A DNA stretch of 64,000 nucleotides from an uncultured Acetatifactor sp. Its GTDB lineage: Bacteria; Bacillota; Clostridia; Lachnospirales; Lachnospiraceae. The stretch spans positions 186,001 to 250,000 of the forward strand of contig CAJUGH010000001.1 of the NCBI GenBank assembly GCA_910586215.1. Reading direction: 5' to 3'. How positions within the stretch are numbered: position 1 is the first letter of the stretch; each line of letters begins with the position of its first letter. Shown one piece after another: positions 48,824-58,436 of this stretch. The notes beneath the pieces are model-generated. The model did no database searches. It was not told where the DNA came from and saw only the letters and a list, made by a program, of their open reading frames with translations. The translations under genes were made by a program, and so were the position numbers.

Positions 48824-51549
48824 GACTGGTGGAATGTTACATAGAGAATTTTGGGAAATGGTCGGATGTGTCCTTCTCTTTTGAACCGGGATGTCAAGTC
48901 ATCTGCCAGGAAAACGGATGGGGAAAGAGTACCCTGGCAACCTTCATTAAGGTGATGCTCTATGGCTTTCAGGATGAGAAAGTGCGGGATGATTACCGGA
49001 ACGAGAGAAAGCGGTACCGGCCCTGGCAGGGCGGTGTCTATGGCGGCAGGCTGGAATTCCAGGCAGGGGGTCAAAGCTACGTGATCACCCGTGTGTTCGG
49101 TTCCAGGGAAAAGGAAGACCGTTTCAGTCTGCGGCAGAAGGATACCAACCTGGTGAGCCATGCCTATTCAGCAGCAGTAGGAGAGGAATTGTTCCAGTTG
49201 GACTGCAATTCTTTTTGCAGGACCGTCTTCCTCTCCCAGAATGACTGTGTGACTTCTGTCACAGACAAAATCCATGCCAAGATCGGGAATCTGTCCCGGA
49301 TGACAGATGATATGAGCAATTATGAACAGGCCATCCAGAAGCTCCAGGAGAGACTGAACCAGATGACGCCCCACAGGAAGACAGGCTCCTTAAGCCGGAT
49401 GAAAAGTGAGATGGGAAGGCTGGAAGAGAGCGTAAGGGCAGGCAGCAGGGTGAACCAGGCCATGGGGCAGGTCCAGGAACTGCTGCACCAGAAGATGCAG
49501 GAGCAGGAACACTTGAAACAGGAACAGGCAGCACTCTTAGACAGGCAGCAGGCAGTCAGCGCATACAGGGATGTCCAGGCCAGGCAGGAGAGGTATGCAG
49601 GGCTGTGCCGGGAATACGCTGCAAGGAAGGAGAAGCTGGAGCAGGAGAAGGCCTATTTTCCCGGCCCTGTGCCAGACCTGGATAAGGTGGATGCCTATCT
49701 GGCCAGAAGTGCGAGACTGTCAGCGGCAAGGGAGGCAGTGCGGTTATTGCAGTTAACGGAGACAGAGCAGCAAAGGAGTACAGCCCTGACACAGATGTTT
49801 GGGGGAACCATTCCGGATGCCCAGGAGTTCTTGGCCCAGGAGGAACGGATCCGACAGACCAGGGAGATCGACCTGGAAGCTGCCCGGAACAGCTTCACGG
49901 CCCAGGAGGCAGCCCAGTTTAGGGCATACACCCGGCAGTTTGCAGCAGGGGTGCCTGACCCGGATCAACTGGATGGAATCCTGGCAGACTGGCGCCGCAG
50001 GCTGGAACTGAAAAGCACCCTGGAACAGAAGAAGGCAGACATGGAGGAATTGAGAGGATGCAGACAGGCAGACGGTGATTCCCCACAGATCCGGCAGGGA
50101 ACTGGTAAAGGACGGCTTAAGGCGGGTATCCTGGTCATAGGGGGATTCCTTCTGGCAGTCCTGGGAGCGGTGATCTGGCTTTGGGTGAAACAGGCAGTGC
50201 CCGGGATCGGGCTGGGGGTGGCAGGGGTACTTGCCAGCCTCTTCGGAATCGGGTGGCAGTACCTTGCTGGCAGACAGAGTGCCAGGCCAGGCCAGGGCCG
50301 GGAACTTTTATGGGAGGACCCTGCCTGGGAACGGATGGAGCAGGAGATGGCGGAAGATGCCATCTGGATAGGGAATGTGGAACAGGATACGGAAAGCTTT
50401 CTGGCAGAATACGGACTGACAGGGAGTGAGGAGGAGACCCTGGACCTGCTTTATGGGTTAAAGGCAGATGTCAGGGCGTATGGACTACTACGCAAAAAAG
50501 CAGAAGGGACCCAGGCCCGGAAGCTGGAGGAGGAGAAGAGGTTCCTGACAGGGGAGGTGACTGCTTTTCTGAGGAGGTTTTCCGGGGAGTACATGCCAGG
50601 CAGACCCGGGGAGACGGAAGCGGATATACTGGACAGGTGCCTGGGGGAAGTCAGGGAGTGCAGCCGGGAGTATGCCCTTTTGCGGAAAAAGCAGGAGGAA
50701 TTCTGCCGGGCAGAAAAGGGGTACCAAAACATGGTGTCCAGGCTGCAGGAATATATAGAAAACATGGGGCTGGCACCGGAACCGGACCTTCATGCCCAAC
50801 TGCTGGAGGTGAGACATCACAGGCAGCAGATACAGATCTGGGAACAGGAACTGGAGAAGGCCGGGGGACAGAAGGCAGCCTTTGAGGAGACGGAGGACCT
50901 GGAGGAGATTCTGGGAGCAAAGCCCCTTGCGGATCCAGACAGCCTGGGGGCTATCCAGAGTCACCTGGAAGAGGTGACTGGCCAGCTGGAGGGTGTGTAT
51001 GCGTCCCTGGCAGAGTATAGCCGCCAGGTGGACAGACTGCGGGAGGAGGCAGACCAGGTGGCTGAGGAGGAAGAAGACCTGGCCATTGTCAGGGCATCCT
51101 ACCAGGAAGAATACAGGAAATATGAACTTCTGAAGCATACCAGGTTCTACCTGGAACAGGCCAGGGTCTCCTTCACTTCCAGGTACACGGAACCTGTCCG
51201 GAAAGGCTTCTGGAAGTATTATGGGATGCTTGCCGGGGAGGGGGCCATGGATTACCACATAGATGCAAATGCCAATGTGACAGTAGATGCCATGGGAATG
51301 CAGAGGGATCCCAGATTTTTAAGCTACGGTTATCAGGATCTGGTGGGAATCTGTATGCGGATGGCCCTGGTGGATGCCATGTACAGGGAGGAGAAGCCCT
51401 TTATCATTTTCGATGATCCTTTTGCCAGCCTGGACGAGGACAAGATGGAGAAGGCTAAAGAATTCCTGGATGCCATAGGCAGGGAATACCAGGTACTATA
51501 CTTTACCTGCCATGGAAGCCGGGCAGGCAGGAAGCGGGAAACCCTGTAG
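48820..51549 (+). CDS. AAA/SMC-type ATPase, YhaN/SbcC-like
   Basis: A 909-residue partner of the phosphoesterase. The N-terminal Walker A is ENGWGKST near 37. Long coiled coils (about 170-430 and 520-800) are interrupted by two membrane-like helices around 436-485 (GILVIGGFLLAVLGAVIWLW and a second), a feature of YhaN rather than SbcC. The C-terminal ABC signature and Walker B are seen as YGYQDLVGICMRMAL and PFIIFDDPFASLDEDK. There is no Rad50-type zinc hook (CxxC) at the coiled-coil tip. The start ATG overlaps the upstream stop. Confidence 0.9.
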   Translation: MRLVECYIENFGKWSDVSFSFEPGCQVICQENGWGKSTLATFIKVMLYGFQDEKVRDDYRNERKRYRPWQGGVYGGRLEFQAGGQSYVITRVFGSREKEDRFSLRQKDTNLVSHAYSAAVGEELFQLDCNSFCRTVFLSQNDCVTSVTDKIHAKIGNLSRMTDDMSNYEQAIQKLQERLNQMTPHRKTGSLSRMKSEMGRLEESVRAGSRVNQAMGQVQELLHQKMQEQEHLKQEQAALLDRQQAVSAYRDVQARQERYAGLCREYAARKEKLEQEKAYFPGPVPDLDKVDAYLARSARLSAAREAVRLLQLTETEQQRSTALTQMFGGTIPDAQEFLAQEERIRQTREIDLEAARNSFTAQEAAQFRAYTRQFAAGVPDPDQLDGILADWRRRLELKSTLEQKKADMEELRGCRQADGDSPQIRQGTGKGRLKAGILVIGGFLLAVLGAVIWLWVKQAVPGIGLGVAGVLASLFGIGWQYLAGRQSARPGQGRELLWEDPAWERMEQEMAEDAIWIGNVEQDTESFLAEYGLTGSEEETLDLLYGLKADVRAYGLLRKKAEGTQARKLEEEKRFLTGEVTAFLRRFSGEYMPGRPGETEADILDRCLGEVRECSREYALLRKKQEEFCRAEKGYQNMVSRLQEYIENMGLAPEPDLHAQLLEVRHHRQQIQIWEQELEKAGGQKAAFEETEDLEEILGAKPLADPDSLGAIQSHLEEVTGQLEGVYASLAEYSRQVDRLREEADQVAEEEEDLAIVRASYQEEYRKYELLKHTRFYLEQARVSFTSRYTEPVRKGFWKYYGMLAGEGAMDYHIDANANVTVDAMGMQRDPRFLSYGYQDLVGICMRMALVDAMYREEKPFIIFDDPFASLDEDKMEKAKEFLDAIGREYQVLYFTCHGSRAGRKRETL

Positions 51550-51612
51550 GCAGCAGGATGGGGGGAACTGGCAGGGCCGGGTCCCGCGGGAAACAGAGGA
51601 AAGGAATCAGAT

Positions 51613-52248
51613 ATGACAAAAAAACAGCGGGCCATAGCAATCATAGAGAAATTGAAAGAGGCATACCCTGAGGCAGACTGTACCCTGGACTATGACCAGG
51701 CCTGGAAACTGCTGGTGAGCGTGCGCCTGGCAGCCCAGTGTACCGATGCCAGGGTAAATGTCGTGGTGGAGAAACTCTATGAGAAATATCCGGACGTGGA
51801 GGCCCTGGCAGATGCCCCGGTGGAGGAGATCGAGAAAATCGTCCATCCCTGTGGCCTGGGCAACAGCAAGGCCAGGGACATCAGCGCCTGTATGAAGATC
51901 CTCAGGGACCAGTATGACGGGAAGGTTCCGGATGATTTTGACAAGCTGCTGGCCCTGCCCGGAGTGGGCAGAAAGAGTGCCAACCTGATCATGGGGGATG
52001 TATTCGGCAAACCGGCCATTGTGACAGATACCCACTGTATCCGCCTGGTGAACCGGATGGGGCTGGTGGACGGGATCAAGGAGCCTGCCAAGGTGGAGCG
52101 GGAACTGTGGAAGATCATCCCACCCGAAGAGGGAAATGACTTCTGCCACCGGCTGGTGAACCATGGCCGGGATGTCTGTACGGCACGCACAAAGCCCTAT
52201 TGTGACAGGTGCTGTCTGCAGGAGATCTGTAAAAAGGCAGGAGTGTGA
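51613..52248 (+). CDS. nth: Endonuclease III
   Basis: Base-excision repair DNA glycosylase/AP lyase of 211 residues. The helix-hairpin-helix LPGVGRKSANLI carries the catalytic Lys, VTDTHCIRLVNRMG the catalytic Asp, and the C-terminal cysteines (VCTARTKPYCDRCCLQEIC) bind the [4Fe-4S] cluster. Length and start (GAAAGGAATCAG before the ATG) are normal. It follows the YhaO/YhaN pair by 63 bases, giving a small DNA-repair neighbourhood. Confidence 0.96.
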   Translation: MTKKQRAIAIIEKLKEAYPEADCTLDYDQAWKLLVSVRLAAQCTDARVNVVVEKLYEKYPDVEALADAPVEEIEKIVHPCGLGNSKARDISACMKILRDQYDGKVPDDFDKLLALPGVGRKSANLIMGDVFGKPAIVTDTHCIRLVNRMGLVDGIKEPAKVERELWKIIPPEEGNDFCHRLVNHGRDVCTARTKPYCDRCCLQEICKKAGV

Positions 52249-52295
52249 ACGGAATGGCAAAGCCATTCCGTTAAGAACGCAAAAACAGCGTTCTT
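52248..52295. other. Two consecutive perfect hairpins after nth
   Basis: AACGGAATGGC / GCCATTCCGTT (11 bp, loop AAA) is followed at once by AAGAACGC / GCGTTCTT (8 bp, loop 7). The first begins inside the nth stop codon. Neither is followed by a T-run. They may end or protect the nth transcript or separate it from pdp, which starts 40 bases later. Confidence 0.7.
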
Positions 52296-52334
52296 CTGGA
52301 TTGGTTCTGGGTTAAAGTTGGAAGGAGGCAGCTT

Positions 52335-53645
52335 ATGAGAATGTATGATATTATCATGAAAAAGCGAAACGGAGGGACACTTACCGGGGATGAGATTGCT
52401 TTCTTCGTGGAGGGATATACCAGGGGGGAGATTCCGGATTACCAGGTCTCTGCCTTGATGATGGCCATCTATTTTCAGAAGATGACCGGACAGGAGACCC
52501 TGGCCCTTACCATGGCCATGGCCCACAGCGGGGATATGCTGGACCTGTCTGCAATCCATGGCATCAAGGTAGACAAACACAGCACGGGGGGTGTGGGCGA
52601 CAAGACCTCCCTGGCCCTGGCCCCCATGGTGGCGGCCTGCGGGATCCCTGTGGCCAAGATGAGTGGCAGGGGACTGGGGCATACGGGGGGGACCATAGAC
52701 AAGCTGGAGAGCTTCCCGGGATTTACCACAGCCCTTTCCCAGGAACAGTTCTTAGAGAACGTGAACCGTATCGGCATCGCCATCATGGGGCAGACTGCGG
52801 ACCTGGCCCCTGCGGACAGGAAACTGTATGCCCTTAGGGATGTGACGGCCACCGTGGACAATCTGTCCCTGATCGCCAGTTCCATTATGAGCAAGAAGCT
52901 GGCAGCCGGGGCAGATGCCATTGTCCTGGACGTGAAGACCGGAAGCGGCGCTTTCATGAAGGCGGAGGAAGATGCCAGGGCGTTGGCTGCTGAGATGGTG
53001 CGGATCGGGAATAACGCAGGCCGCAGGACCATTGCCGTGATCTCTGACATGGACCAGCCCCTGGGATATGCGGTGGGAAATGCCCTGGAGGTCAGGGAGG
53101 CCATTGATACGCTTAAAGGGGGCGGCCCTTCTGACTTCCGGGAATTGTGCCTGACATTGGGGACGCAGATGCTGCTGGCAGGGGGAAAGACCCAGGATCC
53201 CGAAGAGGCACAGGACATGCTCCAGAAGAGCATTGAAAATGGGGACGCCTTGAGAAAACTGGCCCAGTTCGTGGAGGCCCAGGGCGGGGATGCCAGGGCA
53301 GTGTATGACCCCGGGCTGCTGCCACATGCATCCCTGCAGCTTCCCCTGGCAGCACCGGTAAGCGGCTATGTCAGCCACATTGCCTGTGATGAAGTGGGAA
53401 TCTGTTCCCTGATGCTGGGAGGGGGACGTGAGACCAAGGACAGCCAGATCGACCTGTCCGTGGGGCTTGTGCTGCAGAAGAAGGTGGGAGACTATGTGGA
53501 GGCCGGGGAGGTGCTGGCCATCCTTCATGCCAATGATGAGAGCAGAGCCGTCCAGGCCGGGGAACGGTTTCTGAAGGCCTGCCATATTGGAACCCAGGCT
53601 CCGGGGAAAAGGCCCTTTATCAAAGAAGTCCTGACGGATTTCTGA
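52335..53645 (+). CDS. pdp: Pyrimidine-nucleoside phosphorylase
   Basis: Splits uridine, thymidine and deoxyuridine with phosphate in nucleoside salvage. The 436-residue protein has the family signature KHSTGGVGDKTS near 79 and SGRGLGHTGGTIDKLES near 110, with MAHSGDMLDLS before them. The closely related deoA differs little; Gram-positive proteins of this type usually accept both uridine and thymidine. Ribosome binding site GGAAGGAGG. It is likely a separate unit from nth. Confidence 0.95.
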   Translation: MRMYDIIMKKRNGGTLTGDEIAFFVEGYTRGEIPDYQVSALMMAIYFQKMTGQETLALTMAMAHSGDMLDLSAIHGIKVDKHSTGGVGDKTSLALAPMVAACGIPVAKMSGRGLGHTGGTIDKLESFPGFTTALSQEQFLENVNRIGIAIMGQTADLAPADRKLYALRDVTATVDNLSLIASSIMSKKLAAGADAIVLDVKTGSGAFMKAEEDARALAAEMVRIGNNAGRRTIAVISDMDQPLGYAVGNALEVREAIDTLKGGGPSDFRELCLTLGTQMLLAGGKTQDPEEAQDMLQKSIENGDALRKLAQFVEAQGGDARAVYDPGLLPHASLQLPLAAPVSGYVSHIACDEVGICSLMLGGGRETKDSQIDLSVGLVLQKKVGDYVEAGEVLAILHANDESRAVQAGERFLKACHIGTQAPGKRPFIKEVLTDF

Positions 53646-53665
53646 TTTTGGGGAATGCCCTTATC

Positions 53666-53692
53666 ATAAGGACTCCCTTCCCGACATATAAT
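53666..53692 (+). promoter_or_regulatory. Possible sporulation sigma-E promoter of yqfCD
   Basis: ATA at 53666-53668 and CATATAAT at 53685-53692 with 16 bases between fit the sigma-E pattern (ATA, then CATAnnnT). In B. subtilis yqfC and yqfD belong to the sigma-E regulon. The predicted start would fall at about the ATG at 53698. A small hairpin (CCTTAT / ATAAGG) overlaps the upstream side. Confidence 0.45.
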
Positions 53693-53697
53693 GCTGC

Positions 53698-53985
53698 ATG
53701 AGGAAAAGAAACCAAACAGGCCGGATGGAAAAAAAAGAATATCTGGTGGAATCCCTGAAACTTCCTAAGGATATCTGTATGGGTGCTATCAAAGTCTCCC
53801 TTACTGGCAACCAGGAGGCGTGGATCGAAAATTACAGGGGGATCCTGGAATATACGGAATGCCAGATCCTGCTGCAGGGCAAGACCTGCCAGGTCTGTTT
53901 TGAGGGCAGCAGACTTTCCATTGACTACTATACCAACGAGGATATGAAGATCAGCGGTTGCATTACCTGCGTGAAATATTTGTAA
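53698..53985 (+). CDS. yqfC: Sporulation protein YqfC (YabP/YqfC family)
   Basis: A 95-residue protein of the YabP/YqfC family, made in the mother cell during sporulation in Bacillus. Recognisable segments are SLKLPKDICMGAIKVSLTGNQ, ENYRGILEYTE and the hydrophobic end ISGCITCVKYL. No clear ribosome binding site precedes the ATG at 53698; an internal ATG at 53725 (MEKKEYLVE) is an alternative and would suit the predicted sigma-E start better. It is followed by yqfD, the usual partner. Confidence 0.88.
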   Translation: MRKRNQTGRMEKKEYLVESLKLPKDICMGAIKVSLTGNQEAWIENYRGILEYTECQILLQGKTCQVCFEGSRLSIDYYTNEDMKISGCITCVKYL

Positions 53986-54026
53986 GGGAAAGAGCCTATA
54001 GGTGGAGAGGGGCAGATGGTCGGGCC

Positions 54027-55220
54027 ATGATTGCATTTTTCAAATATCTGAAGGGATATCTGCGCATCCGGGTAAGCGGGTTTTCGCCGGAGCGCTTCAT
54101 GAACCTGTGCAGCAACAAGGGCATCCTGCTGTGGGATATTGTCCGGGAAGGGGACATTTATTACATGTGCATCCATCTTACCGGGTTCCGCCTGCTGCGT
54201 CCCATTGTGAAGAAGACAGGTACCAGGGTAGCCATATTGGAGCGATATGGACTACCCTTTTTTTGGCCCAGGCTGCTGGCGAGGAAGGTGTTCGTGGCAG
54301 GACTGATCCTGGCGGTAGCCTTCTGGCTCTGGTCCTCCCTGTATGTGTGGGACATTGAAGTGGAGGGCAATTACCAGATTACCCAGGATATGTTCTTCAC
54401 ATTCCTGGAGCAGAACCAGGTTACCATAGGCATCCACAGGAAGGAACTTGACATTGAGGAACTGGAGAAGCAGATCCGGCGGGCATTTCCCCAGGTTACC
54501 TGGGCCTCGGCCAGGCTGGAGGGCACAAGGCTGTTGATCTCCATCAAGGAAAATGATGCGCCCATTATCACGGATGTACCCCAGTCTAAGGCCGGAGAGG
54601 ACCTGCTGTCCAAGTATAGCGGCAGGGTGGTATCCATCCTGGTCAGAAGCGGGGTGCCCAAAGTGGCCGTGGGGGATGAGGTGGAGGCCGGGGCAGTACT
54701 GGTGGAGGGAAAAGTTCCTATCTATGCAGAGGACGGCACGGTCAGGGAATACCATCTGGTGGAGGCAGATGCGGATATTGTGCTGGAGCATGTGAGACAT
54801 TTTACAGCCAGGCTGCCTTTTGACTATGTGAAAAAGGAATATACAGGGAGGGTGAAGCAGCAGCACTATCTCAGGACGGGCAAGAAGGAGTGGAAGCTGC
54901 CGGCAGACGGCCCTTTCCTGGTATATGACACGCTGATCCGGGAGAGCCGCCCGATGCTGTTTGAGAAGCTTTCCATCCCTATATACTGGGGGGATATTAC
55001 ATACAGGGAATACCAGGATGTGGAATACAGGTACTCGGCGAAGGAGGCCGGGCTGCAATTACAGGAAAAATGTAAGATATTTCTTGAAAGTTTAGAGGAA
55101 AAAGGGGTACAAATTATTGAAAAAAATGTTAAAATAGATGTGGACGGCACTTCCTACCTTCTCACTGGGGAATTTCTGGTACAGGAACCCATAGGTACAG
55201 GGAAGGGGTCCGGACAGTAG
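54027..55220 (+). CDS. yqfD: Sporulation protein YqfD
   Basis: A 397-residue membrane protein of the YqfD family, required for forespore engulfment-stage envelope assembly in Bacillus. The N-terminal cytosolic part includes GYLRIRVSGFSPERFMNLC, a single TM helix follows near 90-108 (VFVAGLILAVAFWLWSSLYV), then the external domain WDIEVEGNYQITQDMFF, a POTRA-like repeat. The ATG at 54027 begins MIAFFKYLKGY; an upstream start at 53958 would overlap yqfC. It precedes phoH and ybeY as in many Firmicutes. Confidence 0.93.
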   Translation: MIAFFKYLKGYLRIRVSGFSPERFMNLCSNKGILLWDIVREGDIYYMCIHLTGFRLLRPIVKKTGTRVAILERYGLPFFWPRLLARKVFVAGLILAVAFWLWSSLYVWDIEVEGNYQITQDMFFTFLEQNQVTIGIHRKELDIEELEKQIRRAFPQVTWASARLEGTRLLISIKENDAPIITDVPQSKAGEDLLSKYSGRVVSILVRSGVPKVAVGDEVEAGAVLVEGKVPIYAEDGTVREYHLVEADADIVLEHVRHFTARLPFDYVKKEYTGRVKQQHYLRTGKKEWKLPADGPFLVYDTLIRESRPMLFEKLSIPIYWGDITYREYQDVEYRYSAKEAGLQLQEKCKIFLESLEEKGVQIIEKNVKIDVDGTSYLLTGEFLVQEPIGTGKGSGQ

Positions 55221-55297
55221 GGAAAGGCCCGATGACGAATAGTCCCACAAAAAGATCGGACGCATGGGCCGGAAAGCAGTGGGGAAGCAGGAGGAAA

Positions 55298-56320
55298 ATG
55301 GGAACATATACGGAGAAACTGGAGGTACCTTCCCAGCATATGCAGAAGATATTCGGGATGCAGGATGCTTATGTGAAGAAACTGGAGCGGGATTTTAATG
55401 TCGCGGTTATAAACCGCAACGGAGGGATAGCCATCACAGGGGAGGAAGGCATGGTAAAGAAGGCGGCTGGTGTGCTGCAGCAGCTTGTCATTCTTTCCGA
55501 ACGGGGCAATGAGATAGAGGAGCAGAACGTGGATTACGCGATTACAATGGGAATGGAAGAACAAGGGCAGGTGGTCTCCCGGATTGACGAAGACTGTATC
55601 TGCCACACAGTGAATGGCAAGCCCATCAAGCCAAAGACCCTGGGACAGAAGGCCTATGTGGATGCCATCCGGAAGAACATGATCGTTTTCGGGCTGGGAC
55701 CTGCAGGGACGGGTAAGACCTATCTGGCCATGGCCATGGCGATCACCGCTTTCAAGAATGATGAGGTGGGCAGGATCATCCTCACCCGTCCGGCTATTGA
55801 AGCCGGGGAGAAGCTGGGCTTTCTGCCGGGAGACTTGCAGAGCAAGGTTGATCCTTACCTGCGTCCCCTCTATGATGCCCTGCATCAGATCATGGGGGCA
55901 GATACCTTTGCAAAGAATATGGAGAAGGGGCTGATCGAGGTGGCTCCCCTGGCCTATATGCGGGGACGTACCCTGGACAATGCCTTTATCATCCTGGATG
56001 AGGCCCAGAATACCACTCCGGCCCAGATGAAGATGTTCCTGACCAGGATCGGATTCGGGTCAAAGGTGATTGTCACCGGGGATGCATCCCAGAAGGACCT
56101 GCCTCCAGGGGCAGTCTCCGGTCTGGACGTGGCCACCAGGGTGCTGGGAAAGATAGAGGATATTGCCTTCTGTACCCTTACCAGTAAGGACGTGGTGCGC
56201 CATCCCCTGGTGCAGAAGATCGTACAGGCATACGATGACTATGAGGCCAGGGAGGCGTACAGGGCCAGGGAAAAGGACAGGCGAAGGACATCGCATACAG
56301 GAGGGCGGAGACGGCCATGA
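55298..56320 (+). CDS. phoH: PhoH-family ATPase
   Basis: Cytoplasmic P-loop ATPase of the PhoH/YbeZ family, thought to work with YbeY in rRNA processing. It has an N-terminal KH-like region (about 15-75), then Walker A GPAGTGKTYLA near 140, TRPAIEAGEKLGFLPGD near 170 and Walker B FIILDEAQNTTPAQMK near 235. The ATG at 55298 has AGGAGG just three bases before it and begins at the conserved part. An upstream ATG at 55232 would give 362 residues and cannot be excluded. It overlaps ybeY as ATGA. Confidence 0.93.
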   Translation: MGTYTEKLEVPSQHMQKIFGMQDAYVKKLERDFNVAVINRNGGIAITGEEGMVKKAAGVLQQLVILSERGNEIEEQNVDYAITMGMEEQGQVVSRIDEDCICHTVNGKPIKPKTLGQKAYVDAIRKNMIVFGLGPAGTGKTYLAMAMAITAFKNDEVGRIILTRPAIEAGEKLGFLPGDLQSKVDPYLRPLYDALHQIMGADTFAKNMEKGLIEVAPLAYMRGRTLDNAFIILDEAQNTTPAQMKMFLTRIGFGSKVIVTGDASQKDLPPGAVSGLDVATRVLGKIEDIAFCTLTSKDVVRHPLVQKIVQAYDDYEAREAYRAREKDRRRTSHTGGRRRP

Positions 56321-56817
56321 CATTATACATGGAAGACGAATGGGGGGTAAACTGGCCGTTTGATGCGCAGGAGACAGCCAGACAGGTGTGCCAGGAGACC
56401 CTGGAGAGGGAGCACTGCCCTTATGAAGTACAGGTGAACCTGGTGCTGACGGACAATGGTGGCATCCGGGAACTGAACAGACAGTGCCGGGGGATCGACA
56501 GGGAGACAGATGTGCTCTCCTTTCCCAATGTGGAGTTCGGGGAAGAGGGGGTGTTTCACATTGACGAAGGGCGGGAAGCGGATTATTTTGACCCGGACAC
56601 CGGGGAACTGGTTCTGGGAGACATTATGGTCTGTGTGGACAAGGTACAGGAACAGGCGCAGAACTATGGGCACAGTATCCGGAGGGAATTCGCCTTCCTG
56701 GTGGCACACAGTATGCTGCATTTGTGTGGATATGACCATATGGAGACAGAGCAGGCCAAGCGTATGGAGCAGAGGCAGGAGGCTATCCTGGCCGGCTTAG
56801 GGATCACAAGGGATTGA
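56317..56817 (+). CDS. ybeY: Endoribonuclease YbeY
   Basis: Zinc-dependent RNase for 16S rRNA 3'-end maturation and ribosome quality control. The three zinc His are in HSMLHLCGYDH near residue 128; the conserved Arg/Asp segment IDRETDVLSFP is near 62. At 166 residues it is of normal length. Its start overlaps the phoH stop by four bases, giving translational coupling, in line with the functional link between the two proteins. Confidence 0.96.
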   Translation: MTLYMEDEWGVNWPFDAQETARQVCQETLEREHCPYEVQVNLVLTDNGGIRELNRQCRGIDRETDVLSFPNVEFGEEGVFHIDEGREADYFDPDTGELVLGDIMVCVDKVQEQAQNYGHSIRREFAFLVAHSMLHLCGYDHMETEQAKRMEQRQEAILAGLGITRD

Positions 56818-56831
56818 CTGGGGAACAATAG

Positions 56832-58436
56832 ATGAATCATGCGGAAGTGAAGAGAAGACAATTCCAGGCACTGTCCCTGGCAGTATCCTGTGTGGCAGTG
56901 ATGGTGATGGCCAGGGTGCTGGGATATAACGGAGTAACTTATGTGGCAGTGGCCATGGAAGCCTATTTGCTGGTGTGGACAGTGGCCTGCGGGGGACTGT
57001 CTGATGTGCTGGGCAGGCTGCTGCGCACGAAAAACGGTAAGGGGCAATATAGGAATGCTTCCAGGCTGCGCAGGAATGTGCTGTTTCTCCAGATGACCCT
57101 GGGTCTTCTGGGGAGCCTGCTACTTTTTTTTGGTGCAGGATGGATAGCCGGGGATATGTGTGGGGTGCCCTATGCCACCTTGATTCTTATGGTGCTGTCA
57201 CCGGCTGTATTTCTGAGGTCTGTGACCACGGTGTTCCTGGGATATTTCCAGGGGGATGGTTCTGAGTTCCCAACGGTGGCAACGGGCTTCCTGCGGCAGG
57301 TCCTGGTGTTGGGATTTGGCCTGCTGTTTGGCAGGATGCGGGCAGGGTACGGCGAGAAGGTGGGTAACCTGCTTGGACAGGAGAATTTTGTGGCCATGCA
57401 CGGCGGTGTGGGGGTAGCCATAGCCGTGGATCTGGCAGAAGGGCTGCTTCTGGTATTCCTGGCACTGCTCTTGAAGGGTAGACGGCACCAGAAGTACAAG
57501 AATATGCCGGATGGGATGCGGGGAAGTGATTCCTTCTGGGATGGTGTGCGGATGGTATCCGTGGGACGTCTGGTGCAGGCAGGTACGTCCCTGTTGGTTC
57601 TGCTGCCCCTGCCCCTGGGGCTTATGCTGCTCATGAAAAGGGGGGAGGACCCGGATGCTGCCGCGGTACAGTATGGTCTGTATCTGGCGTGCTATCTGGC
57701 CATGGGGGTGATCTTCCTGGCCCTGGCAGTGGCAGGAATGCTGCCATCGGTCAGCAGGACAGTGATCTGCCTGCGGAAAGAGGAACAGCGCTTTGCCAGG
57801 ATGGTATTCCAGGCCGGGATGCATCTGGGCGTAGCCCATACGGCTTACCTGGCGGCCTTTTTGATGGTGATGGCCTCCCAGGCTGGTGCCGTGTTTGGAC
57901 CGGCCCAGGAAAATGAGGCGGCGGGAATGCTTCGGGGAGGTGCCCTGGTGGTCCTGCTGGCAGTGCTTTCCCTGTATTTTGCCAGGTACCTGGTCCTGGT
58001 GGGGCGCAAGCTGCTGGTGCTTGCTTCGGTGGGGTGCGGATTCCTGGTCTATCTGGTGGCTGCTTTCCTGCTGTCCGGCACCGGGAAGGTCGGGGCACTT
58101 GCCCTGGTGTATGCGGGACTGCTGGGTGTGGGGGTGCTGACTTTTCTCCTGGGTGCCCTCTCCTGTAAGCATCTGCGCCTGCGCACAGACTGGCTCCAGG
58201 TCCTGGTGATCCCCACCGGGGCAGCCTGCATCACAGGGCTTCTGGGGATGCTCCTGGGCAGGCTGTTCACTCCGCACCTGGGGAATCTGGTCACATTGGT
58301 GGCTTCCTTTCTGATTCTGTGGGCGGCCTACTGGGTGATCCTGTTGCTTGTACGGAATTTCCGGGAACAGGAACTGGAGACAGTGACAGGAGGACGGCTG
58401 ATCCGCGTCCTGGGACAGATGCTGCGGGTGTTTTAG
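56832..58436 (+). CDS. MATE/SpoVB-like polysaccharide flippase
   Basis: A 534-residue integral membrane protein with about 13-14 hydrophobic segments, related to the polysaccharide-transport (MVF/MATE) group including SpoVB and MurJ-like lipid flippases. The segment VFLGYFQGDGSEFPTVATGFLRQ near 135 is characteristic of the SpoVB group. Likely role: moving lipid-linked precursors across the membrane, perhaps during spore cortex formation; the latter is inference from the yqfCD neighbourhood. It starts 14 bases after ybeY. Confidence 0.88.
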   Translation: MNHAEVKRRQFQALSLAVSCVAVMVMARVLGYNGVTYVAVAMEAYLLVWTVACGGLSDVLGRLLRTKNGKGQYRNASRLRRNVLFLQMTLGLLGSLLLFFGAGWIAGDMCGVPYATLILMVLSPAVFLRSVTTVFLGYFQGDGSEFPTVATGFLRQVLVLGFGLLFGRMRAGYGEKVGNLLGQENFVAMHGGVGVAIAVDLAEGLLLVFLALLLKGRRHQKYKNMPDGMRGSDSFWDGVRMVSVGRLVQAGTSLLVLLPLPLGLMLLMKRGEDPDAAAVQYGLYLACYLAMGVIFLALAVAGMLPSVSRTVICLRKEEQRFARMVFQAGMHLGVAHTAYLAAFLMVMASQAGAVFGPAQENEAAGMLRGGALVVLLAVLSLYFARYLVLVGRKLLVLASVGCGFLVYLVAAFLLSGTGKVGALALVYAGLLGVGVLTFLLGALSCKHLRLRTDWLQVLVIPTGAACITGLLGMLLGRLFTPHLGNLVTLVASFLILWAAYWVILLLVRNFREQELETVTGGRLIRVLGQMLRVF

